Assembly: GCA_903869595.1 (NCBI GenBank)
Contig: CAIPZV010000014.1
Span: 1 to 64,000 of the forward strand
Direction: 5' to 3'
Source of the DNA: an uncultured beta proteobacterium
GTDB lineage: Bacteria; Pseudomonadota; Gammaproteobacteria; Burkholderiales; Burkholderiaceae_C
Length of the DNA: 64,000 bases
Shown: positions 1 through 9,065 of the stretch, piece after piece
Numbering within the stretch: the first letter of the stretch is position 1
Layout: every line of letters begins with the position of its first letter
The notes under the pieces: model-generated
Told to the model about the DNA's origin: nothing
Seen by the model: only the letters and a program-made list of their open reading frames with translations
The model's database searches: none
Translations under genes and position numbers: made by a program

Positions 1-2
1 CG

Positions 3-125
3 CTCACCTTGCACACGCTTTTTGGCGCGCTGCGCGCGCAGACGCGCCCGCTGGCGCGCCCGCTGTCGCTGGCCCTCGCGCGTGCTATCCCGCTCTCGCA
101 TCCGCGCCAAGCCCCCATCCATTGA
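3..125 (+). CDS. Possible C-terminal end of a truncated upstream CDS (LTLHTLFGALRAQTRPLARPLSLALARAIPLSHPRQAPIH*)
   Basis: Open frame 3 from the window edge to TGA at 123-125; protein-like composition, no family recognised. Confidence 0.3.
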   Translation, partial: LTLHTLFGALRAQTRPLARPLSLALARAIPLSHPRQAPIH

Positions 126-229
126 CTACGGCCGTATCGTTTACCAACCGGGGCGCACAAACCCGCACCGCAACGCCCCGCACCAATACCCGTATCCGGC
201 CCAAAAAAACCAAATTGGGTATTCAAGCT

Positions 230-258
230 CCCCTTCACCCCCCGAGGGGGTGAAGGGG
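230..258. repeat. Perfect 13-bp inverted repeat (CCCCTTCACCCCC / GGGGGTGAAGGGG) in intergenic DNA
   Basis: Direct reading of 230-242 against 246-258. Confidence 0.75.
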
Positions 259-360
259 CGGGGGGGAAGCGGGGGACAAGACAGCGGGGGACAAAAAAGC
301 TTTTCTTCCCCCCAGTCTTCACATCAGAAACACGATAAAAACCCATTTTTAAATTCCGCG

Positions 361-1572
361 TTAATGCGCCACACCCGCCGCACCATGCTCATCAATCAGA
401 TGCCCGGTGTTAAACCGATTCAACTCAAACGCCGCATTGAGCGCATGCGGCCGGTCTTGCGCCATGGTGTGGGCCATCACCCAGCCCGAGCCGGGCGTGG
501 CTTTGAAGCCGCCAGTACCCCAGCCGCAGTTGAAGTACAGGCCTTTGATATGCGTCTTGGAAATGATGGGGCAGGCGTCAGGCGCCACATCCACAATGCC
601 GCCCCACTGCCGGTTCATGCGCACGCGCCTGAAGATGGGAAAGAGTTCGCAAATCGCTTGCAGCGTGTGCTCGATGATGGGGAAACTGCCGCGCTGGCCG
701 TAGCCCACATACGAGTCGATGCCTGCGCCGATGACCAGATCGCCTTTGTCGGACTGGCTGGCGTAGGCGTGGATGGCATTAGACATCACCACCGTATGCA
801 ATATCGGTTTCATGGGTTCGGAGACCAATGCTTGTAGCGGATGGCTTTCTAGGGGCAGGCGGATGCCAGCCATGCTGGCGATGACGCTGCTGTGGCCTGC
901 CGCCACGACGCCGATTTTTTTGCTCTTGATCACGCCGCGTGTGGTCTCAATGCCCACTACCTGGTCGCCCTCACGCTGCACGCCGATCACTTCGCAGTTT
1001 TGGATGATGTCCACGCCCAGGCGATCGGCCGCGCGGGCAAAGCCCCAGGCGATGGCATCGTGGCGGGCTACGCCGCCGCGCGGCTGAAAGGATGCGCCCA
1101 TGACCGGGTAGCGCAGGCTGGCGCTGGTGTTCATGATGGGCACCATGGCCTTGATTTGCTCTGGCGTCAGCACCACGCCATCCACACCGTTCAAGCGGTT
1201 GGCGTTGACGCGGCGTTCGATGTCGCGCATGTCTTGCAGCGAGTGGCCTACGTTCATCACGCCGCGCTGGCTGAACATGGTGTTGTAGTTCAGGTCTTGC
1301 GACAAGCCTTCCCACAATTGCAAGGCTTTTTCATACAGGTGTGTGGCGTCGTCCCACAAATAGTTGGAACGCACGATGGTGGTGTTGCGCGCAGTGTTGC
1401 CGCCGCCTAGCCAGCCGCGCTCCACCACTGCAATATTACGCATGCCGTGTTCTTTGGCCAGGTAGTAGGCGGTGGCTAAGCCGTGGCCGCCGCCGCCGAC
1501 GATGATGGCGTCATAGCTGGATTTGGGCTCGGGGCTGCGCCATTGTTTTTGCCAGTTCTCGTGGTAAGACAT
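361..1572 (-). CDS. soxB: Sarcosine oxidase beta subunit (SoxB)-like FAD-dependent oxidoreductase
   Basis: ORF with FAD motif [22 protein letters not shown] and SoxB-like [21 protein letters not shown]; start taken at MSYHENW. Confidence 0.85.
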   Translation of the reverse strand: MSYHENWQKQWRSPEPKSSYDAIIVGGGGHGLATAYYLAKEHGMRNIAVVERGWLGGGNTARNTTIVRSNYLWDDATHLYEKALQLWEGLSQDLNYNTMFSQRGVMNVGHSLQDMRDIERRVNANRLNGVDGVVLTPEQIKAMVPIMNTSASLRYPVMGASFQPRGGVARHDAIAWGFARAADRLGVDIIQNCEVIGVQREGDQVVGIETTRGVIKSKKIGVVAAGHSSVIASMAGIRLPLESHPLQALVSEPMKPILHTVVMSNAIHAYASQSDKGDLVIGAGIDSYVGYGQRGSFPIIEHTLQAICELFPIFRRVRMNRQWGGIVDVAPDACPIISKTHIKGLYFNCGWGTGGFKATPGSGWVMAHTMAQDRPHALNAAFELNRFNTGHLIDEHGAAGVAH

Positions 1573-1621
1573 GGCGTTGCGCGCCAGCGCAAAAATAGAA
1601 AAGTGGCTCACGTGGGTACTT

Positions 1622-2029
1622 TCATTGCGGCGTTAGGGAAGGATTCAAAGGGCCAGAAGCCGGGGCTTGCGGTACAGCGTTGGCACTAGGGTCTGCGCAG
1701 GCCATGGTGCATTGCAGGTAGTTGCTGTCGCACTGCTGTTTTTGCTCCATGGTCAGATTTTTTTCATTGCGGTATTTGTCCTGGCGCTGCTGCAGCCAGG
1801 AACCCGAGTCCACATTGTTTTCATCGCGGTTGCGCCACAGCGTGATGTTTTTATCCAAAAACATGCGCGCGCTTTCCAGCCACATGGGCCGCGAAATGTC
1901 TTTGACACACTGGGTTTTTTCGGTATTGCATAGATGACGGCACATGCCAATTTGTTGCGCCATGGCAGCGCTGCCCGCGCACAGTAGGCACAGCACTACC
2001 AGCTGTACAACCCGTTTTTGAAGCAACAC
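1622..2029 (-). CDS. Small secreted/periplasmic Cys-containing protein of unknown function
   Basis: N-terminal signal-peptide-like [28 protein letters not shown] and [12 protein letters not shown] cysteine spacing. Confidence 0.6.
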   Translation of the reverse strand: MLLQKRVVQLVVLCLLCAGSAAMAQQIGMCRHLCNTEKTQCVKDISRPMWLESARMFLDKNITLWRNRDENNVDSGSWLQQRQDKYRNEKNLTMEQKQQCDSNYLQCTMACADPSANAVPQAPASGPLNPSLTPQ

Positions 2030-2038
2030 AGAGGCCTT

Positions 2039-3442
2039 TTAGCATTCGATGACATTGACCGCCAGCCCACCCCGGCTCGTCTCTTTGTATTTTGTCATCA
2101 TGTCGCGACCGGTATCGCGCATGGTTTTAATCACTTGGTCGAGCGACACAAAGTGCGTGCCGTCGCCGCGCATCGCCATGCGCGCGGCGTTCAAGGCTTT
2201 GACCGAGCCCATGGCATTGCGCTCGATGCACGGACTCTGCACCCGCCCACCCACCGGGTCGCAGGTCAGGCCCAAGTTGTGTTCCATGCCGATCTCGGCG
2301 GCGTTTTCCACCTGGGCCGGGCTGCCGCCCATTACGGCGGCCAGGCCCGCCGCCGCCATGGAGCAGGCCACGCCGACCTCGCCCTGGCAGCCCACTTCGG
2401 CCCCGCTGATGGAAGCGTTTTCTTTGTACAAGATGCCAATGGCTCCGGCGGTGAGCAAAAAGTCGCGTATGCCTTGTTGGTTGGCACCTGAAATAAAGCG
2501 TTCGTAATAGTGCATCACTGCCGGGACAATACCCGCCGCACCATTGGTGGGCGCCGTCACCACGCGGCCTCCGGCGGCGTTTTCCTCGTTCACCGCCATC
2601 GCATACACGTTGACAAAGTCCAATATGGTTAATTGGTCGCGCAGCGCCTCTTCGGGGCGGCTGCTCAGGCTGCGGTGCAATTCGGCCGCGCGGCGCTTGA
2701 CCATCAAATTGCCGGGCAAGTGGCCATCGGTGCGTATGCCGCGCGCCACGCAGGCCTTCATCGCGTCCCAGATCGCATCCAAACCGGCGTCCAATTCAGC
2801 GTCGCTGCGCCAGGCGTGTTCGTTGGCGCGCATCACCTGCGCAATCGACATGCCGGTGCTGGCGGTAATCGCCAGCAAGGCGTCGCCGCTCAGGAATGGA
2901 TGGGCCAGCACCGTGCGGTCGGCCACGATGCGCGGCGCTTGCTGGGTGGCGGCGTGTTCGGCATCTGCGTCTTCTTGCGACACCACGAAGCCGCCGCCCA
3001 CCGAGAAATAACGGCGCTCTTGCAATAAGCCGCCCTCTACATCCATTGCCATGAACTTCACGCCATTGGGGTGGAAAGACAAGGTTTCACGCCGTAAAAA
3101 CACTACATCGGTTTTTTCAGCGAAGGCGATGGGATGGCTGCCTTGCAGGTGCAGGATCTTTTCTTTGCGGATTTTTTTGAGCCGCGCATCAATAGTGTCC
3201 GGGTCTATGCTGTCGGGCATCAGGCCCTCCAGGCCCAGCATCACGGCGGTATCGGTGCCGTGGCCTTTACCGGTGGCACCCAGCGAGCCGTAGAGCCGCA
3301 CTTCCACCCGTGCTGTAGCCGCCAGCATGCCGTCCTGCGCCAGCGCCTTGGCGAACATGGCGGCGGCCTTCATCGGGCCTACGGTGTGCGAGGACGATGG
3401 GCCGATTCCGATTTTGAACAGGTCAAAAACGCTTAAAGACAT
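2039..3442 (-). CDS. sdaA: L-serine ammonia-lyase (L-serine dehydratase), single chain
   Basis: [28 protein letters not shown]-terminal [23 protein letters not shown]. Confidence 0.95.
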   Translation of the reverse strand: MSLSVFDLFKIGIGPSSSHTVGPMKAAAMFAKALAQDGMLAATARVEVRLYGSLGATGKGHGTDTAVMLGLEGLMPDSIDPDTIDARLKKIRKEKILHLQGSHPIAFAEKTDVVFLRRETLSFHPNGVKFMAMDVEGGLLQERRYFSVGGGFVVSQEDADAEHAATQQAPRIVADRTVLAHPFLSGDALLAITASTGMSIAQVMRANEHAWRSDAELDAGLDAIWDAMKACVARGIRTDGHLPGNLMVKRRAAELHRSLSSRPEEALRDQLTILDFVNVYAMAVNEENAAGGRVVTAPTNGAAGIVPAVMHYYERFISGANQQGIRDFLLTAGAIGILYKENASISGAEVGCQGEVGVACSMAAAGLAAVMGGSPAQVENAAEIGMEHNLGLTCDPVGGRVQSPCIERNAMGSVKALNAARMAMRGDGTHFVSLDQVIKTMRDTGRDMMTKYKETSRGGLAVNVIEC

Positions 3443-3640
3443 GGAGGTAACCCTATAAAGTCGGTAACAAGGATTGTGAAGCGGGCCAGACGGTGCGTAT
3501 TGTTCGCCATACGACGCGCCAGGATGCCTGCGCGACAGGCCCTCTGGCGTTTAGATGCAAGTAGGTGTCGCAGTATGACTTGGGCTAGGCTTGGGCTCTG
3601 GGGATACTCCTTGATGCCCCTAGGATAGGTCTGCATGCGT

Positions 3641-3731
3641 CCGTCATCGCGAGGAGCGCAGCGACGCGGCGATCCATAAGTGTTGGTTTCGCAAGCAAAT
3701 ATGGATTGCTTCGCTGCGCTCGCAATGACGG
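3641..3731. repeat. Dispersed palindromic repeat, copy 1 (arm A ... arm A')
   Basis: ccgtcatcgcgaggagcgcagcgacgcggcgatccat ... atggattgcttcgctgcgctcgcaatgacgg. Confidence 0.85.
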
Positions 3732-3782
3732 TTTTGGACTTATGTAGCGCTTCCCTAGCCTTGTACCGATTGGAGATTTGCC

Positions 3783-5369
3783 ATGGACGATAGTGTGACC
3801 CTGACCGCTGCCGATAGCGCGCCGCGCACCCGCCGTAGCGCAGGAGGCCGCGAGGTCAAGCGCGCTTTACGCTCGGCCCGTGCGGTACAGGCCGCGCCTT
3901 TTATCACGCGCAACATCCCTTATTACGAAGTGCTGGACGAAGAAGGCTTGGCCATCATCGAGCGCAATGCCAATACGATTTTGGAAGAAGTGGGCATCGA
4001 TTTTCGCGACGACGCTGAAGCCCTGGACATCTGGCGCAAAGCAGGTGCCGAAGTCACGGGCGAACGCGTGCGCTTTCCCGGCGGTATGTGCCGCGCCATC
4101 GTGCAAGCCAGCGCGCCGCGCCAATTTACCCAGTACGCGCGCAACCCGGCGCATAACGTGGTCATCGGCGGCAAAAACACGGTGTTTGCGCCGTCCTACG
4201 GCTCGCCCTTTGTGCGCGACCTGGACAAGGGCCGCCGCTACGCCACCTTGCACGACTTTGAAAACTTTGTGAAGCTGGCCTATATGGCCAACTCCATCCA
4301 CCACAGCGGCGGCACAATTTGCGAGCCAGTGGACTTGCCGGTGAACAAGCGCCATTTCGACATGGTCTACGCGCACATGAAGTACAGCGACAAGCCCTTT
4401 ATGGGCTCGGTGACTAAGCCCGAGCGTGCGCAAGACACAGTAGAAATGGCCGCGCGCCTGTTTGGCGACAACTTTATCGACCCGGCCACCGGCAAAAACC
4501 GCACCGTCTGCATCAGCCTGATCAACGCCAACTCGCCCATGACTTTTGACGAGACCATGTTGGGCGCGGCCAAGGTCTATGCGCGGGCCAACCAGGCCAC
4601 CATCATCACGCCCTTCATTTTGGCGGGTGCCATGTCGCCGGTCACCGTGGCGGGCACGTGTGCGCAAACCTTGGCCGAAGCGCTGGCGGGTATGGCGTTT
4701 GTGCAATTGGTCAACCCTGGTGCGCCGGTGGTGCTGGGTAGTTTCGCGTCCTCGGTGTCCATGCAGTCAGGCGCGCCCACTTTTGGCACGCCAGAACCTG
4801 CGCTGGTGCTGTACGTGATGGCGGCGCTGGCGCGGCGTCTGGGCGTGCCCTTTCGCTCTGGGGGCGGTTTGTGTGGCTCCAAGATTGCGGATGCGCAAGC
4901 AGCCTCCGAGTCCGCCAACACCATGATCCCGACCTGCCTTGCCGGCGTCAACTTTGTGTTGCACACCGCCGGTTGGTTGGAAGGCGGTTTGTCCATGGGC
5001 TATGAAAAATTCATCATGGACTGCGACCAGGCCGGCATGATGCACACCTTGATGGCCGGCGTGGACATGAGCGAAAACGGCCAGGCTATGGACGCTATCC
5101 GCGAAGTCGGCCCCGGCAAACACTTTTTAGGCTGCGCGCACACCCAGGCCAATTTCGAAACCGCGTTTTACCGCTCGCCGATTACCGACAACAACAGCTT
5201 CGAGCAATGGGAAGCCGAAGGCGGCGTGGACTTGTCGGTGCGCGCTAATTCGCTGTGGAAGAAAAACTTGGCGGAATACGAAGCCCCGGCCCTGGACCCG
5301 GCTGCCGACGAGGCGGTTATGGATTACGTCAATAGGCGCAAGGCTTCGTTTCCGGACTCGAACATCTGA
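3783..5369 (+). CDS. Trimethylamine methyltransferase (MttB) superfamily protein without in-frame amber codon
   Basis: 528-aa continuous ORF; ILEEVGIDFRDDAEALDIW...FAPSYGSPFVRDLDKGRR...AGWLEGGLSMGYEKFIMD typical of MttB-like proteins. Confidence 0.88.
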   Translation: MDDSVTLTAADSAPRTRRSAGGREVKRALRSARAVQAAPFITRNIPYYEVLDEEGLAIIERNANTILEEVGIDFRDDAEALDIWRKAGAEVTGERVRFPGGMCRAIVQASAPRQFTQYARNPAHNVVIGGKNTVFAPSYGSPFVRDLDKGRRYATLHDFENFVKLAYMANSIHHSGGTICEPVDLPVNKRHFDMVYAHMKYSDKPFMGSVTKPERAQDTVEMAARLFGDNFIDPATGKNRTVCISLINANSPMTFDETMLGAAKVYARANQATIITPFILAGAMSPVTVAGTCAQTLAEALAGMAFVQLVNPGAPVVLGSFASSVSMQSGAPTFGTPEPALVLYVMAALARRLGVPFRSGGGLCGSKIADAQAASESANTMIPTCLAGVNFVLHTAGWLEGGLSMGYEKFIMDCDQAGMMHTLMAGVDMSENGQAMDAIREVGPGKHFLGCAHTQANFETAFYRSPITDNNSFEQWEAEGGVDLSVRANSLWKKNLAEYEAPALDPAADEAVMDYVNRRKASFPDSNI

Positions 5370-5407
5370 TAGCGCAGTGTCTTCGCCTTATCCACGAGGC
5401 ACCATGA

Positions 5408-5433
5408 AAAAGGCTCGCATTTGCGAGCCTTTT
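5408..5433. terminator. Bidirectional intrinsic terminator between convergent genes
   Basis: aaaaggctcgca tt tgcgagcctttt hairpin flanked by A/T runs. Confidence 0.85.
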
Positions 5434-5453
5434 CTGTGTGCATGCGTCTTTAT

Positions 5454-7070
5454 TTAAGCCGCTGCCTTCTGCCGCTTCGCCAGAACCTCGTCTAGCCAAT
5501 CTACGCGCATTTCAGGAACGGCCGTGATCAGCTTTTGGGTGTAAGGGTGCTCGGGGTTTTCGAAGATTTTGTCGGTGGTGTCAAAGGCCACAAACTGGCC
5601 TTGCAGCATCACCGCAGTGCGGTGGGCGATGCGGTGCACTACGTCCAGATCGTGGGTAATCAGGATGTAGGACAAGCCTAACTCGCGCTGCAATTTGCGC
5701 AAGAGCGTCAAGATTTCTTCGGCCACCAGCGGGTCTAGCGCCGAGGTGGGCTCGTCCAGGATGATGAGGTCAGGCTTGGCCGCCAGCGCGCGGGCGATGC
5801 AGACGCGCTGTTTTTGTCCGCCGGACAACTGGCCAGGGCGGCGCTCCAGGTAGTCGTGCGGTAACTCCACCAAAGTCATCAGTTCTTGCGCACGTGCATT
5901 GACTTCGGCGCGTCCGGCGTCGAAGTAAAACTCTACCGGACGACCGATGATTTCGCGCAGCGTCTGGCGCGGGTTGATCGCCACATCGGGGATTTGATAC
6001 ACCAATTGAATGGTGCGCTTAAGCTCTTTGCTGCGCTCTTTGAGCGTGGCAGGCAGCGCCTTGTCCTGAAACAAAATCTGCCCGCTGCGCGGCGGCAGTA
6101 GGCCGGTGATGATGCGCGCTAGGGTGGATTTACCCGAGCCTGATTCGCCGACCACCGCCACGGTTTCGCCGCGCTGCACATCGAGCGACACGCCGCGCAC
6201 CACATGGAAATCGCCGTAATAGGCGTGGCAGTCTTGCACCTTCAACACGGTTTCGGGCTGCACCGTGGCGCCTACCGCGCGCTCGCTGGCCGCTGCGCCG
6301 CGCACTGCCACCAAGCGGGCGGTGTAGTCCTGGCGCGCCTCATGTAGGATTTGCTGCGTCAGGCCTTCTTCTACTTCTTTGCCGTGGCGCAGCACCTTGA
6401 TGCGGTCGGCTACCTGGGCCACCACCGCCAAGTCGTGCGTGATGTACAAAGCCGCCGTGCCGTACTGGCGGATCAAGGACTTGAGCAAAATCAGCACTTC
6501 AATTTGGGTGGTCACATCCAGCGCGGTAGTGGGCTCGTCGAGCACCAGCACGTCAGGCCTGCACGACATGGCCATGGCCGCCATCGCGCGCTGCAACTGC
6601 CCGCCCGAGACCTGGTGCGGGTAGCGGCTACCGAAGTTTTGCGGGTCGGGCAGGTCTAAGGCTACAAACAATTCGCGCGCCCAGGCTTCGGCTTGCGTGC
6701 GTGTCATCAGTTTGTGCAAAACCGGCGCTTCGCAAACCTGGTCCATCAGGCTGTGGGCCGGATTGAACGCTGCGGCTGCGGATTGGGCGATATAAGCAAT
6801 GCGTTTGCCGCGCACCTGGCGCCGGCCTTCGGCGTCCAGCGCCCGGATGTTGACGCCATCCAGCACCACCTCGCCACCGGCGATATGCAAACCGGCGCGG
6901 GCATAGCACATGCTGGACAGGCCGATGGTGGATTTACCAGCACCGCTTTCGCCAATCAGCCCCAGCACCTCGCCGCGCTGCAATTGCAGATCGACGTTGT
7001 CCACAATGACATTGCCCGCGACACTCAGCAGCCGCAAGCCGCTGATACTCAAAATAGTGGAATCATCCAT
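5454..7070 (-). CDS. Oligopeptide/dipeptide-type ABC transporter ATP-binding protein (two fused ATPase domains)
   Basis: Two Walker A motifs (GESGAGKST, GESGSGKST) and two signature motifs (VSGGQLQR, LSGGQKQR). Confidence 0.93.
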   Translation of the reverse strand: MDDSTILSISGLRLLSVAGNVIVDNVDLQLQRGEVLGLIGESGAGKSTIGLSSMCYARAGLHIAGGEVVLDGVNIRALDAEGRRQVRGKRIAYIAQSAAAAFNPAHSLMDQVCEAPVLHKLMTRTQAEAWARELFVALDLPDPQNFGSRYPHQVSGGQLQRAMAAMAMSCRPDVLVLDEPTTALDVTTQIEVLILLKSLIRQYGTAALYITHDLAVVAQVADRIKVLRHGKEVEEGLTQQILHEARQDYTARLVAVRGAAASERAVGATVQPETVLKVQDCHAYYGDFHVVRGVSLDVQRGETVAVVGESGSGKSTLARIITGLLPPRSGQILFQDKALPATLKERSKELKRTIQLVYQIPDVAINPRQTLREIIGRPVEFYFDAGRAEVNARAQELMTLVELPHDYLERRPGQLSGGQKQRVCIARALAAKPDLIILDEPTSALDPLVAEEILTLLRKLQRELGLSYILITHDLDVVHRIAHRTAVMLQGQFVAFDTTDKIFENPEHPYTQKLITAVPEMRVDWLDEVLAKRQKAAA

Positions 7071-7085
7071 ACCCTGCGGTCTTTC

Positions 7086-7919
7086 TTAGAGTTCAGCCTG
7101 CGCGCCCGAGGGCCGTGCGTCAATCGAGAGCATCCAGTCCACCACCAGGTTGACCGACACCGTCAGCAGCGCAATCGCGGTGGCGGGGTAGATGGGCGCC
7201 ATCATGCCGAAGTTGATCGCAGCAGCGTTCTCGCGCACCATGCCGCCCAGATCCGCATACGGTGGCTGAATGCCCAGGCCCAAAAACGACAGGCCGGCAA
7301 TAAACAAAAAGTTAAAGCAAAAGCGCAGGCCGAATTCAGACACCAGCGGCGCCCAGGCGTTGGGCAAAATTTCGCGGGTAATCACCCACCATAGGCCTTC
7401 GCCGCGCAGTCGCGCCGCTTCCACATATTCCATCACTGTTAGGTTCATGCCCAGCGCGCGCGAAAGGCGGAACACGCGGGTCGAGTCCAGGACTGCGATC
7501 GTCATGATCAGCGTGGGGATGCTGGAGCCGAAAACGCCCAGAATAATCAGCGCAAAAATCAGGCTGGGGATGGACAGCATGACATCGACCAGGCGGGTGA
7601 AAAACACATCCACCCAACCGCCTACTACGGCGCTGACCAGGCCGGTGAGGATGCCGATCAAAAACGACAAAGCCGTAATAGCGATCGCCACGCCAATCGT
7701 CATACGGCTGCCGTACATCATGCGGGTCAGCATGTCGCGCCCGATCTGGTCTGCACCGAAAAGCATCTTGGCAGAAGGCTCGTCCCAGGTGCCGCCTATG
7801 TTGGCCGATTCGGAATAGGGTGCTATCCAGGGCGTAAACAAAGAGATAAAGATAAAGAACGCCATCACTGCCATACCAAAGGTGGCAGACGCGGTGAGCT
7901 TGTGTCCGAAAAGTTTCAT
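7086..7919 (-). CDS. DppC-like ABC transporter permease
   Basis: Membrane protein; FGADQIGRDMLTRMMYGSRMTIGVA, EAARLRGEGLWWVITREILPNAWAPL. Confidence 0.9.
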   Translation of the reverse strand: MKLFGHKLTASATFGMAVMAFFIFISLFTPWIAPYSESANIGGTWDEPSAKMLFGADQIGRDMLTRMMYGSRMTIGVAIAITALSFLIGILTGLVSAVVGGWVDVFFTRLVDVMLSIPSLIFALIILGVFGSSIPTLIMTIAVLDSTRVFRLSRALGMNLTVMEYVEAARLRGEGLWWVITREILPNAWAPLVSEFGLRFCFNFLFIAGLSFLGLGIQPPYADLGGMVRENAAAINFGMMAPIYPATAIALLTVSVNLVVDWMLSIDARPSGAQAEL

Positions 7920-7942
7920 GGTGCTAGCAATTGGAAAATGGC

Positions 7943-8890
7943 TTAGCGCTGGTGGCGCAAACGCGGGTTGACCACAATGACCAGAATGTCGGCCAGCGTA
8001 TTGAGCAGCACAAACACGGTGGCAAACGTCAGGCCGCAGGCCTGGATCACCGGCACATCGCGCTTGGATACGGCATCGACCATGTACTGGCCCAGGCCCG
8101 GATACACAAATACCGCCTCGATCACCACCACACCGACCACCAAATACGCCATATTGAGCGCGATCACGGTGATGATGGGCGCAGCTGCATTGGGTAGCGC
8201 GTGGGTGACGATGACACGTTTGCGCGGCGCGCCTTTGAGAAAAGCCATTTCGATATACGGCGTGGACATGACCGAGAGCACCGAGCTGCGCGTCATACGC
8301 AACATGTGCGCCGCGACCAAGAGCGTCAGCGTAATGGCGGGCAGCGTGGTTTGGAATACCCGGTCCCCAAAGGACATGCCTTTGGACACCATGGCCAGCG
8401 AGGGGAACCAGTGGAACTGCACCGAGAAAAAGATGATCAGCAGGTAGGCGATAAAAAACTCGGGCAAGGAGATGGCAATCAGCGTCGTAATGTTGGACAA
8501 ACGGTCTGATAACTTGCCTTCGTTGATGGCCGCTAACACGCCCAGTCCTACGGACAAGGGGATGGCAATCACAGCCGCATAACCGGCCAGGAACAAGGTG
8601 TTGCGTAAGCGCGGCAGCAAGTCGTCGATGATGACGCGCTTATTGGTCAGGGCCACGCCCAGGTCGCCATGCAGGGCGCCGACCAGCCAGTTCCAGTAGC
8701 GTAGGTGGGCGGGAACGTCCAAGCCCAGTTCGCGGCGAAACACAATCAGCGCTTCGGGTGTGGCGCCTTGGCCCAGCACCGCCGAGGCCACGTCGCCCGG
8801 CAAAATTTGCGTACATACAAATATCAAGACCGAGACTGCAAACAGGGTCAGTATCCCCAAAAGCAGGCGGTTCACAATCAACTTGGCCAT
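7943..8890 (-). CDS. DppB-like ABC transporter permease
   Basis: LFAVSVLIFVCTQILPGDVASAVLG N-terminus and permease EAA-type loop. Confidence 0.9.
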   Translation of the reverse strand: MAKLIVNRLLLGILTLFAVSVLIFVCTQILPGDVASAVLGQGATPEALIVFRRELGLDVPAHLRYWNWLVGALHGDLGVALTNKRVIIDDLLPRLRNTLFLAGYAAVIAIPLSVGLGVLAAINEGKLSDRLSNITTLIAISLPEFFIAYLLIIFFSVQFHWFPSLAMVSKGMSFGDRVFQTTLPAITLTLLVAAHMLRMTRSSVLSVMSTPYIEMAFLKGAPRKRVIVTHALPNAAAPIITVIALNMAYLVVGVVVIEAVFVYPGLGQYMVDAVSKRDVPVIQACGLTFATVFVLLNTLADILVIVVNPRLRHQR

Positions 8891-8978
8891 GACGAGCTAT
8901 CGGTAGTTAAAAATAAGACGCTGCAATTGCAGCGCCACGCGTAGCATAACGCCATGACAAGCTTACCAAAGAAAGCAT

Positions 8979-9015
8979 AAAAAAAGGGGCCGGGCATAAG
9001 CCCAGCCCCTTTTTT
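8979..9015 (-). terminator. Terminator-like hairpin between substrate-binding protein and permease genes
   Basis: aaaaaaggggccgggc ataa gcccagcccctttttt; GC stem flanked by A and T runs. Confidence 0.75.
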
Positions 9016-9065
9016 AGGATTCACACAGCGACGCCGTCTGTTGCCAAACCGGCGCGCTTGCAAAT

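Noticed and set aside
3783-5369. Pyrrolysine-containing MttB
   Set aside because: No in-frame TAG; the ORF is continuous and no pyl genes are present.
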